Shown: one piece after another, positions 1-7,302 of the stretch | Numbering within the stretch: position 1 is the first letter of the stretch | How the letters are laid out: the number at the start of each line of letters is the position of its first letter | NCBI GenBank assembly: GCA_002431395.1 | Contig: DJEU01000025.1 | Span: 1-64,000, forward strand | Length of the DNA: 64,000 nt | From: Lachnoclostridium sp. UBA5890 | Lineage (GTDB): Bacteria > Bacillota > Clostridia > Lachnospirales > Lachnospiraceae | Direction of reading: 5' to 3' | The notes under the pieces: generated by a model | The model's database searches: none | What the model was told of the DNA's origin: nothing | The model's input: the letters and a program-made list of their open reading frames with translations, nothing else | Program-made: the position numbers and the translations under genes

Positions 1-9
1 CAACTATAT

Positions 10-45
10 TTTACCACAACAATATGACGATATACTATATATAGT
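10..45 (+). promoter_or_regulatory. candidate sigma-A promoter with palindromic -10 region
   Basis: TTTACC (10-15), a 17-nt spacer and TACTAT (33-38) lie upstream of the first gene. The -10 is part of a perfect 12-bp palindrome ACTATATATAGT (34-45), which could be an operator or chance in A+T-rich DNA. Confidence 0.4.
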
Positions 46-96
46 AATGAATTGGTTTTAAACGGAGTTTTAGTTTATTTACAAGGAGGTTTTTGT

Positions 97-729
97 ATGT
101 CGATGAATATTAGTGGATTAGGTAATGCCTATAGTGGTGTCAATACTAATAGCAAACAATATAAGGCTTTGAAAGAAAAAGGCTGGTTAGAAGGAGTAAT
201 TCAGAACGAAGCTATGATGTCTCCAGAAGAAAAAATGATATATGAAATATTTGGCGGAAGGGATACTATTGTTAATAATTTGATGAAACAATTTGATTCC
301 GATGGGGATTTACTGAATGCAAATGGAGTGGCAGGAATGGATGTTACTGGCAAAGGTACATCGTGGCAGAAACTCACGAATGTATCTGAGGAATATCGGC
401 AAAAAATGTTTGATAATGTAAAGAAAGAATTTATTCAAGAAAATGGTGTTTCAAATGGTGACACAACTAAGCGTTCAGATATTTTCAAAGATTATCAATT
501 AAGTGTGAATAAAGATAAACGTTTAAGTGGTACATGGACTTTAGAACAATATGAAGGACAGTATAGATCCGCTATGTATGCAGCAGTGAAAGCAGCTAAT
601 CCAAATTGGAAACCGGGACAAAAATTTGATACAAGTATTCTTGATAATGTCACAAGAGAATCAGTGGAAGCAACACTTGTCAAAAATGGTAATAGGCTAG
701 TTCGTAATTCTATTGATGTATCAGTATAG
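97..729 (+). CDS. uncharacterised 210-aa protein
   Basis: I do not recognise this family. The ATG at 97 is chosen because AAGGAGGT lies 8 nt upstream; an in-frame ATG at 52 has no such site. The product is hydrophilic with no signal peptide or membrane segment. It starts with a Gly/Ser/Asn-rich stretch (MSMNISGLGNAYSG), contains an acidic Asp/Asn segment (FDSDGDLLNANG) that loosely resembles a calcium-binding loop, and ends in a mixed-charge helical region. It is the first gene of the accessory array and is followed 11 nt after its stop by the first copy of the array's hairpin repeat. Intact and probably expressed; function unknown. Confidence 0.65.
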   Translation: MSMNISGLGNAYSGVNTNSKQYKALKEKGWLEGVIQNEAMMSPEEKMIYEIFGGRDTIVNNLMKQFDSDGDLLNANGVAGMDVTGKGTSWQKLTNVSEEYRQKMFDNVKKEFIQENGVSNGDTTKRSDIFKDYQLSVNKDKRLSGTWTLEQYEGQYRSAMYAAVKAANPNWKPGQKFDTSILDNVTRESVEATLVKNGNRLVRNSIDVSV

Positions 730-740
730 AATACAACAAC

Positions 741-770
741 TTCCAGTTTGTATAATTAAGAAAATAAGAA
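741..770 (+). repeat. array hairpin repeat, copy 1
   Basis: A 9-nt left arm TTCCAGTTT, a 12-nt loop and the right arm AAATAAGAA (6 of 9 pair). It aligns with copies at 1212-1241 and 3219-3248, which have the same arm and loop lengths. It sits just after the stop of the gene at 97-729. Confidence 0.55.
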
Positions 771-784
771 TTGTGGAGGGAAAA

Positions 785-1205
785 ATGAATCTGACTATAA
801 GAAAATGGAGAATTGATGATAAATCTAATCTTGCAATAAACTTAAATAATCTAAGGGTTTTGAATAACCTTAGGGATGGCTTACCTTATCCGTACACGGA
901 AAAGGATGCGGAGGATTTTATACATGCGATGTAATATCCATTGCAAAACCGCTGAAATGGGTTATTACATAGGAGAACCCTACTGGGGAAATGGATATAT
1001 GACAAATGCAATCAAACAGGTTTGTGAATATATGTTTGAGAAAACGGATATTATTCGTATTTTTGCTGAACCATTTGCTCACAATATAGCTTCATGTAGA
1101 GCATTGGAAAAGGCAGGATTTCAATACGAAGGAACATTAAAGAGTAATGCTGTGAAATGCGGCAGTATCGTTGACATGAAAATGTATGCACTTGTCAGAG
1201 AGTAA
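785..1205 (+). pseudogene. GNAT N-acetyltransferase, internal deletion and frameshift
   Basis: The reading frame from ATG 785 (GGAGGG site at 775-780) gives a typical GNAT beginning, MNLTIRKWRIDDKSNLA, and stops at 932-934. The family continues in another frame from about 935 with GYYIGEPYWGNGYMTNAIKQ, the acetyl-CoA-binding helix region, and the C-terminal ALEKAGFQYEGTLKS motif, ending at 1205. About 30 codons that normally carry the central beta strands between ATEKDAE-type and AEMGYYI-type motifs are missing at the junction near 930. The result is not translatable as one protein. This is a RimJ/RimL-like acetyltransferase remnant; a deletion inside the gene explains both the missing segment and the shift. 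Confidence 0.8.
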
Positions 1206-1211
1206 TTCAAC

Positions 1212-1241
1212 TTCCAATTTTAAGAATTATTGAAATTGGCA
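1212..1241 (+). repeat. array hairpin repeat, copy 2
   Basis: TTCCAATTT (1212-1220), 12-nt loop, AAATTGGCA (1233-1241); 8 of 9 arm positions pair. It starts 7 nt after the stop of the GNAT remnant. Confidence 0.6.
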
Positions 1242-1301
1242 ATTGGGTAAATCTTGGTAAATTAATTTTATAAGGATCACAAATTTTGAAGTATTACTAA
1301 A

Positions 1302-1516
1302 ATGCAAAATACAGGTAAAGTTGTTATTAATCTGGCTACCGATGATTAAAAAAAGAATATGATAGGATATGTGCGTTGGGTATAGGTAGTAAGCGGACTG
1401 AAATCAGATACATTAATGCACGAAATCCATATTACTATTTTTTAATGAAGGATCCGGATGATAACACAATAGAAATCACGGGCCCATATGATGAAATAGG
1501 CAGTGAATGGGAATAA
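1302..1516 (+). pseudogene. VOC-family (glyoxalase/bleomycin-resistance-like) remnant
   Basis: One frame from 1302 reads NTGKVVINLATDD and then hits a stop; the next frame from 1355 continues as EYDRICALGIGSKRTEIRYI and ends with the VOC hallmark YYYFLMKDPDDNTIEITGP, stopping at 1514-1516. A small deletion near 1345 has shifted the frame, and the N-terminal beta-alpha-beta module is missing altogether, so only about the second half of a VOC protein is left. VOC proteins bind a metal and act on glyoxalase or antibiotic substrates; nothing can be said about the original substrate here. This fills the otherwise gene-free stretch 1206-1567. Confidence 0.7.
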
Positions 1517-1517
1517 A

Positions 1518-1537
1518 TTTGTTGGTTTAGAAAATTG
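1518..1537 (+). repeat. array hairpin repeat, degenerate copy
   Basis: TTTGTTGGTTTAGAAAATTG aligns with one gap to the loop and right arm of copy 3 (TTTGTTGAATTAAGAAAACT at 3225-3244). It starts one base after the stop of the VOC remnant, the same gene-end position as the better copies. Confidence 0.35.
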
Positions 1538-1567
1538 TTTAAATTAAAAGTTGCGGAGGAAAAAGAT

Positions 1568-2050
1568 ATGGATAAGACAGAGATATATCGCTATTTAAAG
1601 GAACAAAAAATAGAACATGAAATTACGGAACATAAAGCGGTTTTCAATATGGATGAAATGGATTCTATTGAACTGCCTTATCCGGAATGGAATGCTAAAA
1701 ATTTATTTGTTCGTGACGATAAAAAACGTAATTACTATTTGATAACGGTTAAAGGAGACAAGCGGGTAGATTTGAAAGGATTCCGCAAGCAACATGGTCT
1801 GCGTGCACTTTCCTTTGCATCTGCTGAGGATTTGCTTGATATCATGAAGCTGACACCCGGTTCTGTTACTCCACTTGGTATTTTAAACGATACGGAACAC
1901 AGGATTCATTTTTTCCTGGACACAGAATTTGCAGGAAATAAGATTGGCGTTCATCCAAATGATAATACAGCAACTGTTTGGATGCAGGCGGATGACTTGA
2001 TGAAGATAATTCAAAAGCATGGGAATGTTGCGGAATACACATGTATATAA
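1568..2050 (+). CDS. YbaK/ProX-type prolyl-tRNA editing domain protein
   Basis: A 160-aa stand-alone trans-editing domain that, by family, hydrolyses mischarged aminoacyl-tRNA such as Ala- or Cys-tRNA(Pro) in the cytoplasm. The fold runs over the full length: an N-terminal helix (IYRYLKEQKIEHEITEHKAV), the strand NLFVRDDKKRNYYLITVKGDK with the conserved lysine of the family, the LKLTPG-like segment (MKLTPGSVTPLGIL) and a C-terminal GVHPNDNTATVWM motif typical of the PrdX/ProX branch. ATG 1568 follows GCGGAGGAAAAAGAT; the in-frame codon at 1535 lacks a site. It is the first intact gene after two pseudogenes in the array. Substrate specificity is inferred from family only. Confidence 0.85.
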   Translation: MDKTEIYRYLKEQKIEHEITEHKAVFNMDEMDSIELPYPEWNAKNLFVRDDKKRNYYLITVKGDKRVDLKGFRKQHGLRALSFASAEDLLDIMKLTPGSVTPLGILNDTEHRIHFFLDTEFAGNKIGVHPNDNTATVWMQADDLMKIIQKHGNVAEYTCI

Positions 2051-2095
2051 TTGCAACTTACGGTTTGCTTGAAAGCAATGTGCAAAAAATACACA

Positions 2096-2110
2096 TTCCA
2101 ATTTGTTGAC
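2096..2110 (+). repeat. array hairpin repeat, left half only
   Basis: TTCCAATTTGTTGAC matches the left arm and loop start of copies 2 and 3; the expected right arm is absent. It lies 46 nt after the stop of the YbaK-type gene. Confidence 0.35.
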
Positions 2111-2156
2111 AATGTAAAGTGATTTATAAATCGGAGATTGTGGAGGTACTATTATC

Positions 2157-2915
2157 ATGATTTTGTGTTTTTCGGGAACTGGAAACAGCCGATATATAGC
2201 AAAGAAAATTGCAGATAAATTGCAGGACGAGATTGTAGATATAAATGCAAAAATCAAGGCAGTAGATTATTCGCCGATAAAAACAGGTGATAATGTAATC
2301 GTTGTAACTCCGACTTATGCGTGGCGTATTCCTCGGATTGTGTCGGATTGGCTTTCTGAAACAGAATTACTTTCTGCAAAACGTATTTGGTTTGTTATGA
2401 ACTGTGGTAGCGAAATTGGCAATGCGGCAAAATATAATCGCAATCTTGCCGAGCAAAAGCACTTATGCTATATGGGCACATCTCAAATTCTTATGCCGGA
2501 AAACTATATTGCCATGTTCGATGCACCCGAAGCAGAGGAGGCAAGAAAAATTGTAAAGAATGCTGAGCCTGCTATTATGGACACTATTGTCTGGATTAAG
2601 GAAGGACAACCTTTTCCTGCACCACGAAATAATCTTTACGACCGTTTTATGAGTGGTCCGGTAAATCCGATTTTTTATCGGTTCTTCGTGAAAGCTAATG
2701 CATTTCAGACAGATGATACTTGTATCAGCTGCGGTCAATGTGTTAAAAACTGCCCAATGAACAATATTACACTTGAAAGTGGCAAGCCAACATGGGGAAA
2801 ACAATGTACTCACTGTATGGCATGTATTTGTTATTGTCCCACAGAAGCAATAGAATACGGCAAAAAGAGCATGGAAAAACCGCGTTATCATTTTGAACAG
2901 TTAAAGATGAAATGA
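2157..2915 (+). CDS. EFR1-type flavodoxin-ferredoxin fusion
   Basis: A 252-aa electron-transfer protein. Residues 1-150 are flavodoxin-like with the FMN phosphate loop FSGTGNSRYIAKKI at residues 4-17. The C-terminal part has two ferredoxin cysteine clusters, CISCGQCVKNCP and CTHCMACICYCP, predicting two [4Fe-4S] clusters. This domain order is that of EFR1-family proteins common in anaerobic Clostridia; the redox partner is unknown. ATG 2157 follows TGGAGG with a normal gap. The last codon overlaps the start of a headless acetyltransferase (ATGA at 2912-2915), so the natural gene end may have been affected by a recombination, although the protein is near full family length. Confidence 0.88.
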   Translation: MILCFSGTGNSRYIAKKIADKLQDEIVDINAKIKAVDYSPIKTGDNVIVVTPTYAWRIPRIVSDWLSETELLSAKRIWFVMNCGSEIGNAAKYNRNLAEQKHLCYMGTSQILMPENYIAMFDAPEAEEARKIVKNAEPAIMDTIVWIKEGQPFPAPRNNLYDRFMSGPVNPIFYRFFVKANAFQTDDTCISCGQCVKNCPMNNITLESGKPTWGKQCTHCMACICYCPTEAIEYGKKSMEKPRYHFEQLKMK

Positions 2916-3205
2916 TTGGCGAAATAGTTGTTAAGCCAAAAGATAATACAATTTCCTTAGGATATACATTTTCTTATAAATATCATCGACAAGGATATGC
3001 TTTTGAGGCTCTAACCGTTTTGCATGAGCATCTTCATAAGATGGCTCCGGAATGGGAGTTTATTAGTTTTACAAAATGCGAGAATATAGCCAGTATTGAA
3101 TTACTTAAGAAATTAGGATATAAGGATCTCGGCTATGTTCCAAGCATAGATTCTCAGGCATTCGGCAAGTGGACAACATTGGTTACAGAGGAGAAATTTG
3201 CCTGA
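2912..3205 (+). pseudogene. N-terminally truncated GNAT acetyltransferase
   Basis: 97 codons encode only the C-terminal part of a GNAT: a strand-turn IGEIVVKPKDNTISLGYTFS, the acetyl-CoA loop region YKYHRQGYAFEAL, and ENIASIELLKKLGYKDLGY. The first 60-70 residues expected before this are missing. The reading frame begins inside the stop of the upstream flavodoxin-ferredoxin gene, so it may still be translated by coupling, but the protein would lack the N-terminal helices of the fold. Best read as the product of a deletion that fused two array units and removed the boundary between them. Confidence 0.7.
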
Positions 3206-3218
3206 TAAAGTAAATGAT

Positions 3219-3248
3219 TTCTAGTTTGTTGAATTAAGAAAACTGGAA
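3219..3248 (+). repeat. array hairpin repeat, copy 3
   Basis: TTCTAGTTT (3219-3227), 12-nt loop GTTGAATTAAGA, AAACTGGAA (3240-3248); 8 of 9 pair and the ninth is a G-U wobble. It starts 14 nt after the stop of the truncated GNAT. Confidence 0.6.
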
Positions 3249-3339
3249 TTTGGAGAATTGTTCAAAAGAGAACAGATAGATGATAGATTAACTTTTGTAT
3301 ATTAAAAAAGAAATAAAAAGTAAATTTTTGGAGGTAAAT

Positions 3340-3828
3340 ATGAGATACGATTGTGGATTTGAAAAAGGAAATAACTGGTTTAGGTATCGCGCAGGTGGAA
3401 TTATAATACATAATAATAAAATGTTGTTTGTAAAAAGCTGCATGGGAGACTATTATTATATGATTGGCGGCGGAGTTCACATGGGCGAAACGTCTAAGGA
3501 TTGTATTGAAAGAGAGGTTTATGAAGAAGCAGGTATCCATACTTGCGTGGATCATCTTGCGGTCGTATGCGAAAACTTTTTCAAAGGTATCGGTGGCAAG
3601 ATTGATGGTTTTGATTGCCATACGATTGAATTTTATTATTACATGAAGGTTCTTGAGGAAGATTTAAGTTTATGTAAAAAGGAAACGGATGATGGAGAAG
3701 AATTGGTATGGTTATCACTGGATGAAATCCAATCCAGTAAAATTAAACCGGAATTTTTGAAGGAAAATATCGATAAGATTATCAATGATAATAAAATCAT
3801 TCATGTTATTGATGAACGAGACAGATAA
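3340..3828 (+). CDS. NUDIX hydrolase
   Basis: 162 aa. The NUDIX box is complete: GGVHMGE, then REVYEEAGI, matching Gx5Ex7REUxEExGU, so a metal-dependent cleavage of a nucleoside diphosphate linked to another group is expected. The N-terminus FRYRAGGIIIHNNKMLFVK is the usual first strands, and the C-terminal part (GEELVWLSLDEIQSSKIKPE) is the typical NUDIX ending. ATG 3340 follows TTTGGAGGT; upstream in-frame codons lack a site. The next gene, also NUDIX, starts 16 nt downstream, suggesting co-translation. The substrate cannot be read from sequence. Confidence 0.88.
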   Translation: MRYDCGFEKGNNWFRYRAGGIIIHNNKMLFVKSCMGDYYYMIGGGVHMGETSKDCIEREVYEEAGIHTCVDHLAVVCENFFKGIGGKIDGFDCHTIEFYYYMKVLEEDLSLCKKETDDGEELVWLSLDEIQSSKIKPEFLKENIDKIINDNKIIHVIDERDR

Positions 3829-3844
3829 AATTAAAGGAGTATTT

Positions 3845-4330
3845 ATGTTAGGCAAGTTACGAAATATGACATCCATATATTTATTTCGAGGACAAGAAGT
3901 ATTGCTCTTGTTTCGGCAGGGTAGCAGAGTAGTAAATGATGTATGGCTGGGCACAGCGGGTGGACATTTTGAAGAATTTGAGTTAAATGATGCAAAGGCA
4001 TGTGTCTTGCGCGAGTTAAAGGAAGAAGTGGGCGTGGAAGAAAGCCAACTGTCTAAGATGACTTTGAAGTATGTTACACTGCGTAATATAAAAGGAGAGA
4101 TTCGTCAGAATTATTATTTCTTTGCAGAACTGGATCAGGATATTTCATTGGAGTCGAATGAGGGAATTTTGAAATGGTTTCAGGTGGATGAAATTGGAAA
4201 TTTAGATATGCCCTTTACGTCAAAATATGTGATAAATCATTATTTGACGGAAGGGCATAGGAATGATAAAATATATAGTGGAGTAGCGACAAGAAATACA
4301 GTTGAATTCTTAGAATTAGAAGAATTTTAA
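3845..4330 (+). CDS. NUDIX hydrolase (8-oxo-dGTPase-like)
   Basis: 161 aa with a NUDIX box GGHFEEFELNDAKACVLRE followed by LKEEVGV; the spacing between the two glutamate groups fits the family. The opening MTSIYLFRGQEVLLLFRQGS resembles MutT/YtkD-like proteins, but I cannot assign the substrate. ATG 3845 follows AAAGGAGT. It sits 16 nt after another NUDIX gene of a different subfamily; the two share only the motif, so this is not a recent duplication. Confidence 0.85.
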   Translation: MLGKLRNMTSIYLFRGQEVLLLFRQGSRVVNDVWLGTAGGHFEEFELNDAKACVLRELKEEVGVEESQLSKMTLKYVTLRNIKGEIRQNYYFFAELDQDISLESNEGILKWFQVDEIGNLDMPFTSKYVINHYLTEGHRNDKIYSGVATRNTVEFLELEEF

Positions 4331-4380
4331 TTGGGGTTTGCTTAACCACTAATAGACGAAAGGGAATATCGTTACGGAGT

Positions 4381-4830
4381 ATGAAAATATATGAAGTTTC
4401 AAAAAGAACTACTAAGTTATTGACAATGCTATTAGATGTTTGGGAAGATTCTGTTCGGGCAACCCATCTTTTTCTTTCCGATGCGGAGATCAAACAGATT
4501 AAAGAATATGTTCCACAGGCACTGCGGGAAGTCAAACATTTAATCGTTGTTGAAAATACCCCGGAAGAGCCAATTGCTTTTATGGGAATTGAAAATCAGA
4601 GGTTAGAAATGCTTTTTCTCGCTTCCGGAGAAAGAGGAAAAGGAATTGGCAGGCTTTTGATACAATATGGGATTCGGAATTACAAAATTCAGGAAGTGAC
4701 AGTGAATGAACAAAATCCACAGGCGGTAGGTTTTTATGAACATATGGGTTTTGCGACATATAAAAGAACAGATTTTGATGAAGAAGGAAATCCGTATCCG
4801 CTTTTGTATATGAGAAATGAGCAGAGGTAG
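4381..4830 (+). CDS. GNAT N-acetyltransferase
   Basis: 149 aa, full-length GNAT fold. Motif A (acetyl-CoA pyrophosphate loop) is ASGERGKGIGRLLIQYGI; the C-terminal NEQNPQAVGFYEHMGFATYK is the classic end of the fold. It is most like small stand-alone YjaB-type acetyltransferases; the acceptor is unknown. The start at 4381 has only a weak site (AAAGGG 14 nt away, CGGAGT abutting), so expression may depend on the upstream genes. The next gene's coding start follows within 25 nt. Confidence 0.85.
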   Translation: MKIYEVSKRTTKLLTMLLDVWEDSVRATHLFLSDAEIKQIKEYVPQALREVKHLIVVENTPEEPIAFMGIENQRLEMLFLASGERGKGIGRLLIQYGIRNYKIQEVTVNEQNPQAVGFYEHMGFATYKRTDFDEEGNPYPLLYMRNEQR

Positions 4831-4853
4831 ATTTGAGTGAGAAAGGGGATCTT

Positions 4854-5492
4854 ATGTTACCTACAATAGAAGAAGCAAAAATCGAACTTGAAATAGCGGA
4901 GAAATTAAATCCCGGTCCGTGGATTGAACATTCATTGAATGTCGGAATTGCGGCAAGAAATATTGCAAAAAAGGTATCGGAAATGGATGAAAACAAAGCC
5001 TATATTGTGGGAATGCTTCATGATATTGGGCGAAGAGTTGGAATTGTAAATACTCCCCAGCACGTTTATGAGGGGTATAAATATGCAATTGAAAAGGGAT
5101 GGGATGAAGTTGCCAGAGTTTGTATGACACATTCTTATCCGCTGATGAAAGATGAGTTCGATTATATACCGGAAACAGAGGAAGAAATAGCAATAAAAGA
5201 ATATATTATGAATTGTCAGGCAGATGATTATGATAAATTGATCCAGATAGCAGATGCACTGGCGACAGATTATGGATTTGTAATATTGGAAAAGCGGTTT
5301 GTGGATGTGACCCGTAGATATGGAATTATGGAAAATTATATAAAAGGCTGGGAAATAACATTTCAAAACAAAGAATATTTTGAACAGCAAATGGGATGTT
5401 CAATTTATGATGTGTTACCGGATATTGAGAAAACGACATTGTTATGCCCAGCACCGTGGAAGCCGAAAAATAGAAATATAGAAGGGTGTTAA
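4854..5492 (+). CDS. HD-domain phosphohydrolase
   Basis: 212 aa. The HD signature is visible: H in WIEHSLNVGIAARNIA and HD in GMLHDIGRRVG, followed by a later D in IQIADALATDYG, giving the H...HD...D metal ligand set. Such proteins cleave phosphoesters, commonly of nucleotides. ATG 4854 follows GAAAGGGGAT at a good distance; a TTG at 4833 in frame has no site. It belongs to the COG1418/YqeK-like small HD group by appearance; substrate unknown. Confidence 0.82.
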   Translation: MLPTIEEAKIELEIAEKLNPGPWIEHSLNVGIAARNIAKKVSEMDENKAYIVGMLHDIGRRVGIVNTPQHVYEGYKYAIEKGWDEVARVCMTHSYPLMKDEFDYIPETEEEIAIKEYIMNCQADDYDKLIQIADALATDYGFVILEKRFVDVTRRYGIMENYIKGWEITFQNKEYFEQQMGCSIYDVLPDIEKTTLLCPAPWKPKNRNIEGC

Positions 5493-5518
5493 AGAGTTGA
5501 AAAGGAGATTTTAAAATA

Positions 5519-6295
5519 ATGAACATTTATGAATTTGGAAACAAAGAGAATCCGATCATCATGCTTTTTCCGGGTACAATGTGTTACTGGAAAGGAAATT
5601 TTGGAAAGGTAATAGAAAAACTGTCAGAGAAGTTTTTTGTTTTGGCAGTTGCTTACACGGGTTTTGATGATAAGGATTCGGAAGATTATGCTAGTGTTGA
5701 AGACGAACTTGTTAAAATCGAAACTTATATTAAGGACAATTACAGCGGTGAAATATGTGCCGCTTATGGATGTTCATTAGGAGGAACATTTGTTGCACAT
5801 CTTGCTGCCAGACACAATATTCATATGAAATATGGTATCATTGGCAGTTCAGATATGGATCAGGCAGGAAAAGTTAAGGCGGCTATAATGTCGCGCTTGA
5901 TAGTAAAAGTAACATATAATTTTATACATACTGGGAAATATAAATCTAAGTTGATGCAGAAACGTTTCAATGAACAGATGCAGGATCCGGATCCTTATAA
6001 TCGTACCTTTGTGGCAATGACGGGAAGAGACAAATATGATATGAGTTTTATCACAAAAGAAAGTTTAATAAACCAGTTTCAATCCGATTTAATTACGCCG
6101 CTTCCGGAACAAATTGACAATGGAGAAACAGAAATTCATGTCTTTTATGCCAAAAAGATGGGAGAAAAATATTTGAAAAGATATAAGAAGTACTTTAAAA
6201 ATCCGGTTATCCATGAGCAGGATATGCGACATGAAGAATTGCTCGGACTTTATCCGGAAGACTGGTGCTCTTTAGTGGAAAAAATATGCCTTTAA
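5519..6295 (+). CDS. alpha/beta hydrolase-fold protein
   Basis: 258 aa. The nucleophile elbow is GCSLGG (near residue 86) and the oxyanion region is LFPGTMCYWKG near the N-terminus; a candidate catalytic His is in HEQDMRHEELLGL near the C-terminus. The acid residue is not obvious. No signal peptide, so cytoplasmic. ATG 5519 follows AAGGAG. The gene is similar in style to stand-alone esterase/lipase-like proteins of gut Firmicutes; no substrate can be assigned. Confidence 0.75.
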   Translation: MNIYEFGNKENPIIMLFPGTMCYWKGNFGKVIEKLSEKFFVLAVAYTGFDDKDSEDYASVEDELVKIETYIKDNYSGEICAAYGCSLGGTFVAHLAARHNIHMKYGIIGSSDMDQAGKVKAAIMSRLIVKVTYNFIHTGKYKSKLMQKRFNEQMQDPDPYNRTFVAMTGRDKYDMSFITKESLINQFQSDLITPLPEQIDNGETEIHVFYAKKMGEKYLKRYKKYFKNPVIHEQDMRHEELLGLYPEDWCSLVEKICL

Positions 6296-6320
6296 TGTTA
6301 TTAGACTTGGTGTAATAACA
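6296..6320 (+). other. hairpin after alpha/beta hydrolase gene
   Basis: TGTTATTA and TAATAACA form a perfect 8-bp stem with a 9-nt loop directly after the stop codon. No T-run follows, so it is more likely an RNA 3'-end protector than a terminator. Confidence 0.35.
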
Positions 6321-6349
6321 ATTATTGAAAACAAAACGGGAGGAAAATT

Positions 6350-6763
6350 ATGCAATGTTATGAAAATGATTTGACCTATGGAGAGTATGTGGGGTTAAGA
6401 GAATCTGTTGGATGGAGCAATTATGAAAAAGACTTTGTTGAAAATGCAATACACAATAGTACATATTGTATTAAAATCGTTGAAAACAAGCAAACGATTG
6501 CAATGGGAAGATTAATTGGAGATGGATTATATTATTTGATAGTTGATGTAGTAGTAATGCCGGAATTTCAAGGAAAAGGAATTGGAAGCAGGATCCTTGA
6601 CAGAATTTTAAAATATATAGAAAGTAGAACTCCGGCAGGGGGAAGAGCAAGCGTACAGTTGATCTCGGAAAAAGGAAAAGAAGAGTTTTATATTAAAAAA
6701 GGGTTTAAACGTATTCCGCATGAATTTTGTGGTTCCGGTATGAGAAAAGTTATTAGAAAGTAG
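6350..6763 (+). CDS. GNAT N-acetyltransferase
   Basis: 137 aa. Acetyl-CoA-binding motif VVVMPEFQGKGIGSRILD is textbook (V-x-P-x-x-Q-G-x-G-I-G), and the tail EEFYIKKGFKRIPHEFCGSG is the usual C-terminal strand. Residues 1-60 (GLRESVGWSNYEKDFVENAI) match the COG0454-type small GNATs. ATG 6350 follows CGGGAGG. Substrate not predictable. The next gene begins 11 nt downstream, pointing to one mRNA. Confidence 0.88.
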   Translation: MQCYENDLTYGEYVGLRESVGWSNYEKDFVENAIHNSTYCIKIVENKQTIAMGRLIGDGLYYLIVDVVVMPEFQGKGIGSRILDRILKYIESRTPAGGRASVQLISEKGKEEFYIKKGFKRIPHEFCGSGMRKVIRK

Positions 6764-6774
6764 AGAAATGTGAA

Positions 6775-7215
6775 ATGCAAAAATATAACGCAATCGTAGT
6801 ATTTAATAAACAAGAAGATAAAATGCTGATGTGTAAAAGGAGAAAGAATCCGTATAAAGGTTTATTAAATTTTGTTGGTGGCAAAAGGGAACAAAATGAA
6901 AGTGGTATGGATGCTGCATATCGGGAATTAGAAGAGGAAACGGCCATTACAAAAGAGGATATTAAACTCATCTATTTAATGGAATTATCGTATCCTTTTG
7001 ATAATTGCGATCTGGAAATTTATGTGGGGAAACTAAATAAAGAAGTAGCGGTTAACGGGGATGAAAACGAATTGGTCTGGACTCGGTTAGATCAGAACTT
7101 TTTTGACACAACCCAATATGCCGGCGAGGGAAATATCGGTCATATTATGCTGCATGTGAAACGGCATAAAAAGGAGTTGACGGAAGCAAAAATTTCAATG
7201 AGACACGAAGAATGA
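6775..7215 (+). CDS. NUDIX hydrolase
   Basis: 146 aa. NUDIX box: VGGKREQNESGMDAAYRE followed by LEEETAI, which fits the consensus with a Thr in place of the usual final Gly region. The N-terminus AIVVFNKQEDKMLMCKRRKN is typical of MutT-like oxidised-nucleotide or coenzyme hydrolases. No good ribosome binding site precedes ATG 6775; with only 11 nt after the GNAT stop, coupling is likely. Third NUDIX gene of the array. Confidence 0.85.
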   Translation: MQKYNAIVVFNKQEDKMLMCKRRKNPYKGLLNFVGGKREQNESGMDAAYRELEEETAITKEDIKLIYLMELSYPFDNCDLEIYVGKLNKEVAVNGDENELVWTRLDQNFFDTTQYAGEGNIGHIMLHVKRHKKELTEAKISMRHEE

Positions 7216-7224
7216 AAGATGTGA

Positions 7225-7285
7225 GTTGCTTTTTTTATAGCAACATGGTAAGATAGTAAGCAAGATAATAAGCAAGATAATAAGT
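7225..7285 (+). repeat. hairpin plus three tandem 12-bp repeats
   Basis: GTTGCT (7225-7230) and AGCAAC (7239-7244) form a stem with a T-rich loop. It is followed by three tandem copies of a 12-bp unit, AAGATAATAAGC or close variants, at 7250-7261, 7262-7273 and 7274-7285. The repeats end at the ribosome binding site of the Fic gene. Confidence 0.6.
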
Positions 7286-7302
7286 AAGATGAGGTGAAAA
7301 AT

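Noticed and set aside
713..934. Separate 73-aa gene
   Set aside because: Its second half is the N-terminus of the GNAT remnant starting at 785; the part before overlaps the preceding gene and the hairpin repeat.
741..3248. Integron attC array
   Set aside because: Position at gene ends is similar, but the core site GTTRRRY/RYYYAAC is not present in all copies and no integron integrase is adjacent. Kept as an unclassified repeat.
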